From positions 1 to 64,000 of the forward strand of contig JAXLQL010000016.1 in assembly GCA_046331625.1 (NCBI GenBank): DNA of 64,000 nt, written 5' to 3'. Shown in pieces: positions 25,863 through 34,860 of this stretch. Within the stretch, counting starts at the first letter, position 1. Every line of letters starts with the position of its first letter. The notes beneath the pieces are model-generated. The model did not search any database. It saw only the letters and a program-made list of their open reading frames with translations, and was not told where the DNA came from. The position numbers were made by a program, and so were the translations under genes. Origin of the DNA: JAXLQL01 sp046331625 (GTDB lineage Bacteria; Acidobacteriota; Terriglobia; Bryobacterales; Bryobacteraceae).

Positions 25863-27974
25863 ATGCTGCTCGTTCTTCTTCTCGCGCTGGCCGCTTCCGC
25901 CTTCGCGCAAAACCACGCCGTCTGGCGCGACTACGGTGGCGCCGCCGACGCCGCTCAATACTCTTCGCTCTCGCAGGTGAATCGCTCGAATGTCACCCAA
26001 CTCGAGATCGCGTGGACCTTCCCCACCGAAGACGGCGCCAAGTATTTCTTCAACCCCACGGTCATCGGTCGAACCATGTACGTGATGGGCCGGAAGAACT
26101 CGATCATCGCGCTCGACGCAGTGAGCGGCAAGGAGCTCTGGGCGCACGAAGCCGAGCCCGGCACCACCATCATCACCAATCGCGGCATCAACTACTGGGA
26201 AAGCGCGGACCGCTCCGATCGCCGCCTGCTCTACTGCTCCAACCACTTCTTGCGCGCGCTCGACGCCCGCACGGGCAAGACCATCGCGAACTTCGGCGAT
26301 GGCGGCAAGGTCAATCTCAAAGAAGGGCTAGGCCGCGATCCGAAGTCGCTCTCGCTGGTGCAATCGTTCACGCCGGGCCGCGTGTTCGAGAACCTCATCA
26401 TCCTCGGATCGGCCACCAATCAAGGCTACGGCTCCGGACCCGGCGATATCCGCGCCTTCGATGTGCGCACGGGCAAGCTCGCGTGGAGCTTCCACACCAT
26501 TCCGCATCCCGGCGAGTTCGGTTATGACACGTGGCCGAAAGACGCGTGGAAGTACACGGGCGGTGCGAACGTGTGGGGCGAGATGTCGCTCGATGAGAAG
26601 CGCGGGATTCTCTTCGCGCCGACCGCGAGCCCCAAGTACAACTTCTATGGCGCGGACCGCAACGGCGCCAACCTCTTCGGCGATTGCCTGCTGGCGCTCG
26701 ATGCGCGCACCGGCAAGCGGCTGTGGCATTTCCAGATGGTCCACCACGACATTTGGGATTACGATGACGCCACCGCGCCCAAGCTGATCACCGTTCGACA
26801 CGAGGGCAAGACTATCGATGCAGTTGCGCAAGTGACCAAGCAAGGCTTCATCTGGGTGTTCGATCGCGTCTCTGGAAAGCCGCTCTGGCCGATCGAGGAG
26901 CGAGCGGTTCCCAAGTCCGATATGCCTGGCGAGCAGGCCTGGACCACGCAGCCGTTCCCCACCAAGCCACCGCCGTTCGCGCGTCAGAAGTTCACGGTTG
27001 ACGATCTGAGTCCGTACCTTTCGGCGCCCGATCGCGCCCGCTTCCGCGATGAGATTCTCAGTTCGCGAAACGAAGGGCTCTTCACGCCGCCGGGCCGCCG
27101 CGGGACCATCCAGATGCCCGGCAATAACGGCGGAGCCAATTGGGGCGGCGCCGCTGTTGATCCGGGCAAGGGGCTGCTCTACGTGGTGTCGAAAGACCTG
27201 CCCTGCCTGCTGCGTCTCGAGCCGGAAGCGGCCGCGGCCAAGTCGGCGGCATCGGATTCGCCGGAACAAAAGGGGTCGAATTTGTATCAGGCGCATTGCG
27301 CCAACTGTCACGGAGCGGCCCGCCAGGGTACGCGCTTGGCGACGAGTCCGCTGGTCGACGTGGCGTTGCGCATTCCGCGCGATCAGATCGAGCGCACGAT
27401 TCGGTCGGGCCAAGGTCCGATGCCGGGCTTCCCGGCGCTGAAGGATGACGATGTGTCGAACCTGGTCGCGTATTTGTACAATCCCGCGCGCGCCGCGGCA
27501 ACGGTTCCGGAAACGAGCCCCGACGCGGCGGAGCGCTATGTCAGCGGATTCGGTTTCATGATCGCGAGTGACGGCCTTTCGCCCATCGCGCCGCCTTGGA
27601 CCTCGCTCACCGCCTACGATCTCAACAGCGGCGAAATCCGCTGGAAAATCCCGCTCGGCGAGGTGCCGGAACTCGCAGCCAAGGGGATCAAGAACACCGG
27701 GACGCACTATCCCAAGGTGGGTCCTGTGGTCACCGCCGGAGGGTTGATCTTCACGGGCACGCGCGACCGCAAGGTGCGTGCGCTCAGCACCGATGATGGA
27801 TCCGTGCTGTGGGAGAAAGAGCTCGATGCCGCGCTCGAGGGCATTCCGGCGATCTACGAGATAGACGGCCGGCAGTACATCGTTTTCTGCGCTTCGGCGC
27901 AGGTGGGGCTGGTCCCGGCCAAGCAGGGAAAGATCCCCGGCGCCTACGTCGCCTTCGCGCTTCCGCGGCGATGA
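25863..27974 (+). CDS. PQQ-dependent quinoprotein dehydrogenase with internal cytochrome c domain, 703 aa
   Basis: Signal peptide MLLVLLLALAASAFA, then eight-bladed quinoprotein propeller blocks (VWRDYGGAADAAQYSSLSQV, AVSGKELWAHEA, ALDARTGKRLWHFQMVHHD, WVFDRVSGKPLWPIEERAVP). A cytochrome c domain at about 470-550 carries C479-x-x-C482-H483 and a distal Met in GPMPGFPAL. Blade sequence resumes after it (TAYDLNSGEIRWKIPLGE, GTRDRKVRALSTDDGSVLW). The enzyme would oxidise an alcohol or sugar in the periplasm and pass electrons to the heme. A GATAAT eight bases before the ATG suggests leaderless transcription. The substrate is unknown. Confidence 0.9.
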   Translation: MLLVLLLALAASAFAQNHAVWRDYGGAADAAQYSSLSQVNRSNVTQLEIAWTFPTEDGAKYFFNPTVIGRTMYVMGRKNSIIALDAVSGKELWAHEAEPGTTIITNRGINYWESADRSDRRLLYCSNHFLRALDARTGKTIANFGDGGKVNLKEGLGRDPKSLSLVQSFTPGRVFENLIILGSATNQGYGSGPGDIRAFDVRTGKLAWSFHTIPHPGEFGYDTWPKDAWKYTGGANVWGEMSLDEKRGILFAPTASPKYNFYGADRNGANLFGDCLLALDARTGKRLWHFQMVHHDIWDYDDATAPKLITVRHEGKTIDAVAQVTKQGFIWVFDRVSGKPLWPIEERAVPKSDMPGEQAWTTQPFPTKPPPFARQKFTVDDLSPYLSAPDRARFRDEILSSRNEGLFTPPGRRGTIQMPGNNGGANWGGAAVDPGKGLLYVVSKDLPCLLRLEPEAAAAKSAASDSPEQKGSNLYQAHCANCHGAARQGTRLATSPLVDVALRIPRDQIERTIRSGQGPMPGFPALKDDDVSNLVAYLYNPARAAATVPETSPDAAERYVSGFGFMIASDGLSPIAPPWTSLTAYDLNSGEIRWKIPLGEVPELAAKGIKNTGTHYPKVGPVVTAGGLIFTGTRDRKVRALSTDDGSVLWEKELDAALEGIPAIYEIDGRQYIVFCASAQVGLVPAKQGKIPGAYVAFALPRR

Positions 27975-28022
27975 AGGCTCGATCCGGCCGCGGCAGTCCA
28001 AAACATAATCATCACTTTTTGT

Positions 28023-28051
28023 TTGCACCCGGCGGCGAATCCCGCTACACT
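28023..28051 (+). promoter_or_regulatory. Predicted sigma70 promoter of the BACON protein
   Basis: TTGCAC (28023-28028), 17 bases, TACACT (28046-28051). The ATG at 28062 is ten bases further on, so the leader would be about three bases, too short to carry a normal ribosome-binding site. Confidence 0.5.
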
Positions 28052-28061
28052 GGCGGTGAAC

Positions 28062-31000
28062 ATGCCGTACCAGATCCATTTTCGCCGTTATCTGCTTCGT
28101 GCTCTGTTTCTGACCGTTTTCCTGGGGCTGACTGCCGTTCCATCGATGGCCCAGTGCTCCTACTCGGTCAATCCCGCCACCACGCCCGACATTCCCGCTG
28201 CCGGAGGCAACGGGACCTTCCAACTACAGACCCAGACCGGTTGCTCCTGGACAGCCCTCCCGAACGTCGACTGGATCGTGATCACATCGCTCTTTTCCGG
28301 CAGCGGCTCGACGCAGGTGACATTCGTGGCCCAGTTCAATCCGACGGAAACCTTGCGAACCGGCAACATCAACATTGGCGGCCAAACGGTTACCGTCAAC
28401 CAACTCGGCAACCCGGCATGCGCGGCCCTCTCCATTGCCATGAACTCCACACGAACCGGCAGCTTGGCCAGTGGCGACTGCCGCTCGTCGAACTTGGGCG
28501 TCAACTTCTACGCGGACCGTTACACCTTTTCCGGCGAAGCGAACCAGACCGTGTTCATCGGGCTACGCTCCGACAGCTTCGCCACGCAACTCTTCGTGAA
28601 AGCGCCAGCGCCGAATAACACCAACTTCAACAACTCGGGCGGCGGCGGCGGCAACAATTCACGCATTCCGGCCAACAGCGGTTTGGTAACACTCCCAGTA
28701 GCGGGCATTTACACCGTAGAAGTAACCAGCCTGAGCATCCTGCAAACCGGCAGCTACTCACTGGATCTGTATCAAGCCTCCGGCGCCGACTCCAACACCC
28801 AGGCCAGCCGCGTACACCTCGGTGTGCCTTACTTCTACAGCCAGACCATTGTGAACGCTACAGAGGAAGGCGGGGATCCGGTGCATTCTTGCACCGCGCA
28901 GCGCGACTACAAGACGCTCTGGTATGACGTCACTCCCACCTTCTCCGGGACGCTCGACATCAGCACCGCGGGCAGCGGCTACGACACCGTCTTGAGTGTC
29001 TACCAGAACAACGCCGAGTTGGCTTGCAACAATGATGCGCCCAGTGGCGGACCGACCTCCCGCCTCAGTGTCAACGTCGTGGCCGGGCAGACGTACGTGA
29101 TCGAAGTGAGTTCCGTGAATCCGAACCCGGGGTCCACGAATATGTTCCTCACCATCAATTCCACCGGTGGATCATGCGTGTACCAACTCGGATCGCCTGG
29201 CCAGCAGGTCAATTCCATCGGCGGCAACTTCTCGTTCTCCATCAACACGGCCTCCGCCTGTAGCTGGCAAGCGCAGAGCAACTCTTCTTGGATCAACATC
29301 ACTTCCGGATCCGGCTTGGGCAACGGAACCATTTCTTACACGGTTTCAGCCAACGTTACCGGATCGCAGCGCGTAGGCACAATCACGGTTGCCGGGCTTA
29401 CCTTCACTGTCACCCAACTGGCCGGAAGCTGCAGCTTCACGCTCACGCCCGCGGGAGGCCAAGCCTTCCCGGTGAGCGGCGGCGTGGGCACCATTACAGT
29501 GGACACGCAAGCAGGCTGTTCGTGGACCGTTTCGAACATCGCCAACTGGATCGCGCTCAACAAGTCGGGCGGCACGGGACCCGATGTCGTCTCTTACCTC
29601 GTCAGCCAGAACAACACCGGCACCTCGCGCCAAGCCTCCGTCACGATTGGAAGCCAAAGCTTCTCGATCACCCAGACCACGGCTACGTCGTTGCTCTCGA
29701 TCACCGCGCCAGTGAGCAACCAGATCATCACCGTCAGTGGCGTAACCTTCCAGTGGTCCACTGTGCCGACCGCCACTGGGTATGAAGTTCGCGTTGCGAA
29801 CTCGAGCGCGGTGGTCTTTTCGGGAGTGATTTCGGGCGCCAACTCGACTTCGACGCTGGTCAGCCTGCCGAACGGCAACTACACCTTCTCGGTCCGCGAT
29901 TGCTCGAACGGCGCCTTCAATGACGCCAACTGCGGCACGTTCACGTCCGTCGCCTTCTCCGTCGCTCAGGCGGCGCCTACCTCGCGGCCCACCATCACGG
30001 CGCCTACTGCCAGTCAGGTGTTCACCACATCGACGCAGGCTTTCTCGTGGAGCACGGTCAGCGACGCTTCCTACTATGAGGTGGAGCTTCGCAACAACAC
30101 GGCCAACATCGTCGAGTACACGATTTCGAACTTCGGAGCGCCTCCGGCCACGAGCACGATCTTCACCATGCGCGGAGCCAGTTACTCGCTCCGAGTGCGC
30201 GCGTGCATCTCGGCATGCAGCGATTGGTCCGATGCGGTCACCTTCTCGGTGAACCTGCCGGCAGCTCCCGCTGCGGCTCCCGGCACTCCGAGCTGCAACG
30301 TGGCAGGCGGAAACCAGCTTACCTGTAACTGGAATGCCATCGCGGGCGCCGATTTCTATCTCTTGCAAGCCGTACAACCGAACACCGGGCCCGGCGGCGG
30401 CGCGCTCACTGCCGCCAGCCGCTTCGTCAACACGAACTCGCTCAGTGCGCCAGTACTGGTGCCCGCGGGACCGTTCTCAGTCTTCGTCGCCGCCTGCAAC
30501 GGCAATGGCTGCGGACCCTACTCGCCACCGCTCTCGATGAGTGCAGCCGGACCGAATCCCTCGGCTCCGAGCCTCGGTAATCCGCTGAGCGGAGCCATCA
30601 CGTCGAGCCAGCCGGTTTTCTTCTCGTGGAACCGCATCCCGAGCGACAACGGCACCAATACGGTGTACCGGCTTTTCGTCGCGGACCTGTCGCGCGGCGG
30701 AACTGCGCTCGACGTGCAGACCACGTCGAACTTCTACTCGGCTTCATTCAAGGCTGGAGGCAGCCGGTACGACGCGTTGGTGGTATCGAACCCGGATACG
30801 GTGAATCAATTGATCGGACCGGCCTCGGGATTCATCCTACAAGGCAACAACCCGACCTCTCCGACGCTCGTGCAACCTCGGCATCAGACTCCGGAAGTGA
30901 CGTCGACCATCGCGGGCGGCAACATGCAACTGGGCTGGACGCCGATTCCCGGATCGACGCTTTACGAGTACTTCGTGGCGATCTCCGGACAGCCGAACCC

Positions 31001-31199
31001 GATTGTCCGCGGAGTTACTCCCGGCTTAGTGGTACAGGTACCGCTGGGCGCCGCGGGAGGCAATATCACGAGCTACAGCGGGATCGTCCGCGCCTGTTTG
31101 CCGGGGTCGGCCTGCGTCTTTGGATCGGATGCCGGATGGGGTCCGTGGAGCAATCAGCCCGGCGGCGCTGGAGTTACGACGTTCCTGGTCCGGCCGTAA
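28062..31199 (+). CDS. Large secreted protein with BACON and Fn3-like domains, 1045 aa
   Basis: Signal peptide MPYQIHFRRYLLRALFLTVF...AQ is followed by BACON-type domains. The first is near the N-terminus (CSYSVNPAT, GCSWTALPNVDWIVITS, GQTVTVNQLG). Two more lie at about 365-550 (CVYQLGSP, ACSWQAQSNSSWINITSGSG; CSFTLTPAGG, GCSWTVSNIANWIALN). Between them is a PPC/calcium-binding-like region (GTLDISTAGSGYDTVLSVYQ). The rest holds Fn3-like repeats (FQWSTVPTATGYEVRVANSS, FSWSTVSDASYYEVELRNNT, CNWNAIAGADFYLLQAVQPN). Such proteins bind carbohydrates or mediate adhesion outside the cell. No enzymatic domain is seen. Confidence 0.85.
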   Translation: MPYQIHFRRYLLRALFLTVFLGLTAVPSMAQCSYSVNPATTPDIPAAGGNGTFQLQTQTGCSWTALPNVDWIVITSLFSGSGSTQVTFVAQFNPTETLRTGNINIGGQTVTVNQLGNPACAALSIAMNSTRTGSLASGDCRSSNLGVNFYADRYTFSGEANQTVFIGLRSDSFATQLFVKAPAPNNTNFNNSGGGGGNNSRIPANSGLVTLPVAGIYTVEVTSLSILQTGSYSLDLYQASGADSNTQASRVHLGVPYFYSQTIVNATEEGGDPVHSCTAQRDYKTLWYDVTPTFSGTLDISTAGSGYDTVLSVYQNNAELACNNDAPSGGPTSRLSVNVVAGQTYVIEVSSVNPNPGSTNMFLTINSTGGSCVYQLGSPGQQVNSIGGNFSFSINTASACSWQAQSNSSWINITSGSGLGNGTISYTVSANVTGSQRVGTITVAGLTFTVTQLAGSCSFTLTPAGGQAFPVSGGVGTITVDTQAGCSWTVSNIANWIALNKSGGTGPDVVSYLVSQNNTGTSRQASVTIGSQSFSITQTTATSLLSITAPVSNQIITVSGVTFQWSTVPTATGYEVRVANSSAVVFSGVISGANSTSTLVSLPNGNYTFSVRDCSNGAFNDANCGTFTSVAFSVAQAAPTSRPTITAPTASQVFTTSTQAFSWSTVSDASYYEVELRNNTANIVEYTISNFGAPPATSTIFTMRGASYSLRVRACISACSDWSDAVTFSVNLPAAPAAAPGTPSCNVAGGNQLTCNWNAIAGADFYLLQAVQPNTGPGGGALTAASRFVNTNSLSAPVLVPAGPFSVFVAACNGNGCGPYSPPLSMSAAGPNPSAPSLGNPLSGAITSSQPVFFSWNRIPSDNGTNTVYRLFVADLSRGGTALDVQTTSNFYSASFKAGGSRYDALVVSNPDTVNQLIGPASGFILQGNNPTSPTLVQPRHQTPEVTSTIAGGNMQLGWTPIPGSTLYEYFVAISGQPNPIVRGVTPGLVVQVPLGAAGGNITSYSGIVRACLPGSACVFGSDAGWGPWSNQPGGAGVTTFLVRP

Positions 31200-31253
31200 T
31201 GCCTGGAATGTAACGGCGCGTGGCCGAGAGTCGCGCGCCAAGCGGTTTTGTGT

Positions 31254-31368
31254 GGGTGAGGCTGGGCAGCAACTCTTTTTCAACGATGCGACCGGTCGGC
31301 TACATCTACATGCTGAAGCTGTCCCACCTGGGTGAGGCTGGGCAGCAACTCTTTTTCAACGATGCGAC
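31254..31368 (+). repeat. 39-bp direct repeat upstream of a secreted-protein gene
   Basis: The 39 bases at 31254-31292 are repeated exactly at 31330-31368, a 76-base period. The second copy contains the ATG (31362) of the downstream gene and its first two codons; the first copy has an ATG in the same place (31286) that opens another frame. It looks like a partial tandem duplication of the 5' end of the gene. Confidence 0.9.
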
Positions 31369-31991
31369 GGCTGATGTTGATGCTCGCTGGCATGGGCCTG
31401 TTCGCCCAGATGGTGCCTCCGTTTCAGGGCCACTCGGTCATCCGCTTTGTGGTGTTCGATTTGTCCGGCAAGCCAGCACCTTACGAAATTCGCCGATTCG
31501 GACTCAAGGGTGGCGGTTTGAGCCAAGCCCGAATTGCGGGGATGGAGGTGGCCAACGTCGCGCAGGGCGAGTATGAATACGACTTGGTGCGAGCCGGTCT
31601 GAGGCGCCCCAGGGCGAGCGCCATTCGAGGCTCAATGGTGACCTGGAAACCCGAGCATCTGGTGGTTCTTGTGGAAACCGGAGTCTACGGGGTGAGTTCG
31701 GATGGCGACGAGGTCGTCTTTGATGGGGCAGCTTCCAGACCCCTGACAGGAAAGGTCCGGGGATGTCCCGAGGTCAGCCGTGGCAGGTGCTGGGCGCGGC
31801 TCATGAACCAATTGACCGGCAAGTCCACGGACTTTCCGATCCGGGCAGACGGCTCTTTCCGAGTGGAAACCCCGCCCGGCGGCTACTGCGTCCTGTCGAT
31901 CTTCGGCACCTCGGGCTTCGTGTGTAACCGAACGGTGTTTGTTCCTCCAGGAGGTCCGGTAAGCCCGCTTGAAGTCGCGTGCGGTTCCTAG
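31362..31991 (+). CDS. Small secreted hypothetical protein, 209 aa
   Basis: The start MRRLMLMLAGMGLFAQ gives a signal peptide. The mature part has two beta-rich sections: HSVIRFVVFDLSGKPAPYEI and RPLTGKVRGCPEVSRGRC, then RADGSFRVETPPGGYCVLSI and FGTSGFVCNRTVFVPPGG. The latter resembles a carboxypeptidase-regulatory-like fold (GSFRVETPPGGY). Four Cys could form disulfides. I do not recognise a family. It follows the BACON gene by 160 bases that hold a 39-base duplication including its own start codon. Confidence 0.6.
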   Translation: MRRLMLMLAGMGLFAQMVPPFQGHSVIRFVVFDLSGKPAPYEIRRFGLKGGGLSQARIAGMEVANVAQGEYEYDLVRAGLRRPRASAIRGSMVTWKPEHLVVLVETGVYGVSSDGDEVVFDGAASRPLTGKVRGCPEVSRGRCWARLMNQLTGKSTDFPIRADGSFRVETPPGGYCVLSIFGTSGFVCNRTVFVPPGGPVSPLEVACGS

Positions 31992-32120
31992 AACCGACAG
32001 TGAGCTGGCTTCCCGTGCCACGGGCGAGACCGCGTTCTCAAATGGGCATTGACCGGGTTCCTCCCTTCCGCGGACCGGTGTTCGCAGCGCAGGCGAGGAT
32101 GTCAGGACTCTGCGCCGGCT

Positions 32121-33494
32121 TTAGGCGAACAACTCCGCGATCGGTTTGCCCTTGCCGTCCCGCGTTACGTAGAACGGCCGCTTTTCCACCTCGTAGCCGT
32201 GGTTCGGCGGGATCCCCATCGCGTGATAGATGGTCGCGTGCAGATCTTCGATCTTCACGGGATTCGCCACCACCTTGCAGGGCCGCTCGTCATCGGTGCG
32301 GCCATAGAGCGCGCCGCGCTTGATGCCGCCGCCGAACATCAGCACCGAGACCGCCTCGGTGAAATGGCGATGCATGCCGTACTGCTTGATGTCGGTGAGC
32401 TTGTCCGGGATCTTCACCTGGTCCTTCACCGGCTTGTCGGGCTTGCCTTCCTGGATCATGTCGCGGCCGAACTCGGTGGCCACCACCACCAGCGTGCGAT
32501 TCAGCAGGCCGCGCTCTTCGAGATCGAGAATGAGTTGTGAGACAGGCGCATCGATCTGCTCCTTGTTGAGCTTGGCGCGCGTGTGTCCGTTCTCGTGCGT
32601 GTCCCAATAGCGGAACGGGATGTACTCGGTGGTGACTTCGATGAAGCGCGCGCCGGCTTCGGTGAGCCGCCGCGCGAGCAGGCATCCGCGGCCAAAGCGC
32701 GTATCGCCGTACTTGGCCGCGCTCTCGGGCTTCTCGAGCGACAAGTCGAACGCCTTCGCGCCCGGGCTCGACAGCAGGCGATGGGCGTTGTCCACGGCCT
32801 TGCGCAGCGAATCCTCCTGCGTGCTCGTCTGCCTCGGATTTGCTTCGAGCAATCGCTTGTATCGCGCGTAGCGGGCTTCAAAGCGCTCGTGCGAAATGTG
32901 CGCGGGCGGGCGAATCGCGGCCGCTGCGTCTTCGGGATTGGTGATGAAGAAGGGTCCGTACTCGGTGCCGAGGAATCCTGCGGTGTGGAAAGCCTTGAGC
33001 GAATCGCTCTCCGCGCCAATCTCGAGCGACTGCCCTACATCGATGAACGCCGGCACATCGGGATGGCGTGGACCGAGCGTGCGTGAGATCCAAGCGCCGA
33101 TGTGCGGAGCGGCTACGGATTGTGGCGGCGCGTATCCGGTGTGCCAGTGGAACTGGTGGCGGCTGTGGAGGATGAATCCGAGGTCGCCCGCCTGATAGCT
33201 GCGGATGAGCGCGCCGCGGTCCATGATCTTGGCGATGCGCTCGAGGCCTTGGCTGATCTTGATGTTGTCGACTGCGGTGTCGATCGAGGGGAAGGTGCTG
33301 AGCACGGCGCGCGGATCCATGCCGGTTTCGAACGGCGTGTAGCGCTTGGGGTCAAAGGTTTCGGTCTGCGCCATGCCGCCCGCCATCCACAAAAGGATGA
33401 GCGTGTCGGCCTTGGGTTCGATCTTCTCCCCGGCGGCTGCGCCAATGCCCGCGACGGCAGCGGCGGATCCCAGGAATTCGCGGCGGTTCAGCAT
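32121..33494 (-). CDS. DUF1501 family protein with Tat signal, 457 aa
   Basis: The N-terminus MLNRREFLGSAAAVAGIGAA is a twin-arginine signal. The DUF1501 alkaline-phosphatase-like core follows: LILLWMAGGMAQTETFDPK, SLEIGAESDSLKAFHTAGFL, FIEVTTEYIPFRYWDTHENG, LVVVATEFGRDMIQEGKPDK and the end block GMPPNHGYEVEKRPFYVTRD. These exported proteins are very abundant in Acidobacteria and Planctomycetes; their reaction is unknown. The usual upstream partner (DUF1549/DUF1553 or DUF1800) is absent. TATAGT lies nine bases before the ATG at 33494, suggesting a very short or absent leader. Confidence 0.9.
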   Translation of the reverse strand: MLNRREFLGSAAAVAGIGAAAGEKIEPKADTLILLWMAGGMAQTETFDPKRYTPFETGMDPRAVLSTFPSIDTAVDNIKISQGLERIAKIMDRGALIRSYQAGDLGFILHSRHQFHWHTGYAPPQSVAAPHIGAWISRTLGPRHPDVPAFIDVGQSLEIGAESDSLKAFHTAGFLGTEYGPFFITNPEDAAAAIRPPAHISHERFEARYARYKRLLEANPRQTSTQEDSLRKAVDNAHRLLSSPGAKAFDLSLEKPESAAKYGDTRFGRGCLLARRLTEAGARFIEVTTEYIPFRYWDTHENGHTRAKLNKEQIDAPVSQLILDLEERGLLNRTLVVVATEFGRDMIQEGKPDKPVKDQVKIPDKLTDIKQYGMHRHFTEAVSVLMFGGGIKRGALYGRTDDERPCKVVANPVKIEDLHATIYHAMGIPPNHGYEVEKRPFYVTRDGKGKPIAELFA

Positions 33495-33530
33495 TCCGTA
33501 CCCACTATATCGCGCCGCGTGCCGCAGCAC

Positions 33531-34700
33531 TCAATGTGCGGCGCCGGCCATCTGGGGTGCTCGATGCCCCGGCTTGCGGCGCGGCGCGGAGTCATAGAAG
33601 GCCAGCAACTCCCGAGCCGAGTGATCGATATTGAAGGGCGACTCTTTCATCACGCGCAGCGCTTCGGTCCGCCAACGCGGCTGGTATTCGCGCCGCGCCT
33701 GATGGAGCGCTTCGGCCCAGCGGCGCGGCGGCTCATCGAGCGAGAGCTGCCGCATCAGCTCCGGAATGGTAGCGACCTCGTTCGAAATGCGGGTGGAGTA
33801 CACGCTCGGTAGGCCCGCGGCCTGCGCTTCCATCAGTACGAGCGTGAGCGCTTCGAAGTTCGAGCACATGACGAAGGCATCCATGAGGCCCGTCATTATG
33901 CGTGGAATGTCGGTTCGGCGTCCGAGGAAGCGGACATGGTCTTCGAGTCCGGCGGCGGCGACCTGCGCGCGGATCTGCGGTTCGAGTGGGCCTTCGCCGA
34001 TGAGCACAAAGCAAACATCTGGATCGATGCGGCGATACTCTTCGGCGATCCGCACGAGGAACGCGTGGTTCTTCTGCTCGGCGAAGCGGCCGATGTGTCC
34101 GATCACGTGGCGATGCGGAGCGATTCCGAGTTCGCGCCGAATGGCCTCCCGGTCTGCCGGGTGCTCGAAGGCTGTCATATCGACGCCGCAGTAGAGTGTC
34201 CGGCAGCGCGGCCTCGAGTTCCAGCCGTGGCCGAAGATAGAGTCGCCGGAAGGGAGGCTGGCCCCGAGCAGCGACGTGGAAAAGCGGTTGCTCATCGCCG
34301 AGAGACGCGTGCAGCGGCGCTTCATTTTCGGCGGCTGCTTGGCAAGCCAGGAAGAGATGTCGTTATGAGCGTGAGAGATGCGCTCGGGTACGCCAGCGGC
34401 CCACGCCGCCGCCATCACTGCTCCGCTCGCATGATTGAAGTGCGAGTGGACCACATCGTAGGGCCCGTGTTTCTTGAGATGACGAAACACCTTCGCCAGA
34501 AGGGTGCGTGAGCGAGGATTGTGTCCTATGTAGTGGATCTTGACGCCGAGGCGGGCGAGTTCCGATTCGAGCGGCGAGGGAGGATTGCTGTTGAGCAGGA
34601 TCTCCATGCGGTGAGAGCCGTCAAGCCGGCGAAAGACGTGCATGAGCCACATCTCTACGCCTCCGTAGGCCCATTCGCCAGTGACATGCAGAATTCGCAT
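33531..34700 (-). CDS. GT4-family glycosyltransferase, 389 aa
   Basis: A GT-B fold enzyme: the N-terminal glycine-rich loop EWAYGGVEMWLMHV, a middle DVVHSHFNHASGAV, and the C-terminal donor-binding half (HVIGHIGRFAEQKNHAFLVR, FVLIGEGPLEPQIRAQVAAA, VRFLGRRTDIPRIM) with the acidic block MCSNFEALTLVLMEAQAAGL. It resembles exopolysaccharide transferases of the EpsF/WcaL type. A strong AGGAGG sits upstream of the ATG at 34700. It is divergent from the methyltransferase-like gene, and both may serve surface-polysaccharide assembly, which is inferred. Confidence 0.9.
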   Translation of the reverse strand: MRILHVTGEWAYGGVEMWLMHVFRRLDGSHRMEILLNSNPPSPLESELARLGVKIHYIGHNPRSRTLLAKVFRHLKKHGPYDVVHSHFNHASGAVMAAAWAAGVPERISHAHNDISSWLAKQPPKMKRRCTRLSAMSNRFSTSLLGASLPSGDSIFGHGWNSRPRCRTLYCGVDMTAFEHPADREAIRRELGIAPHRHVIGHIGRFAEQKNHAFLVRIAEEYRRIDPDVCFVLIGEGPLEPQIRAQVAAAGLEDHVRFLGRRTDIPRIMTGLMDAFVMCSNFEALTLVLMEAQAAGLPSVYSTRISNEVATIPELMRQLSLDEPPRRWAEALHQARREYQPRWRTEALRVMKESPFNIDHSARELLAFYDSAPRRKPGHRAPQMAGAAH

Positions 34701-34860
34701 CGTTCGCGGGGCTCCTCCTGGTGGGACTTCCCAAGTCTATCGTAGTAAGCGCAGGGGGCGAATGTGGCGGCGGTACTGGTCTAGTGGCCGCATTTCGCAG
34801 GACAAATTCCAGTACCATGCGGCTGTTCCGGGCACCGGACGCAGTCAGATACGATGGGAT

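Noticed and set aside
26328..28223. Long open frame (631 codons) on the minus strand
   Set aside because: It is antisense to the quinoprotein gene, whose motifs are unambiguous, and shows no protein family features.
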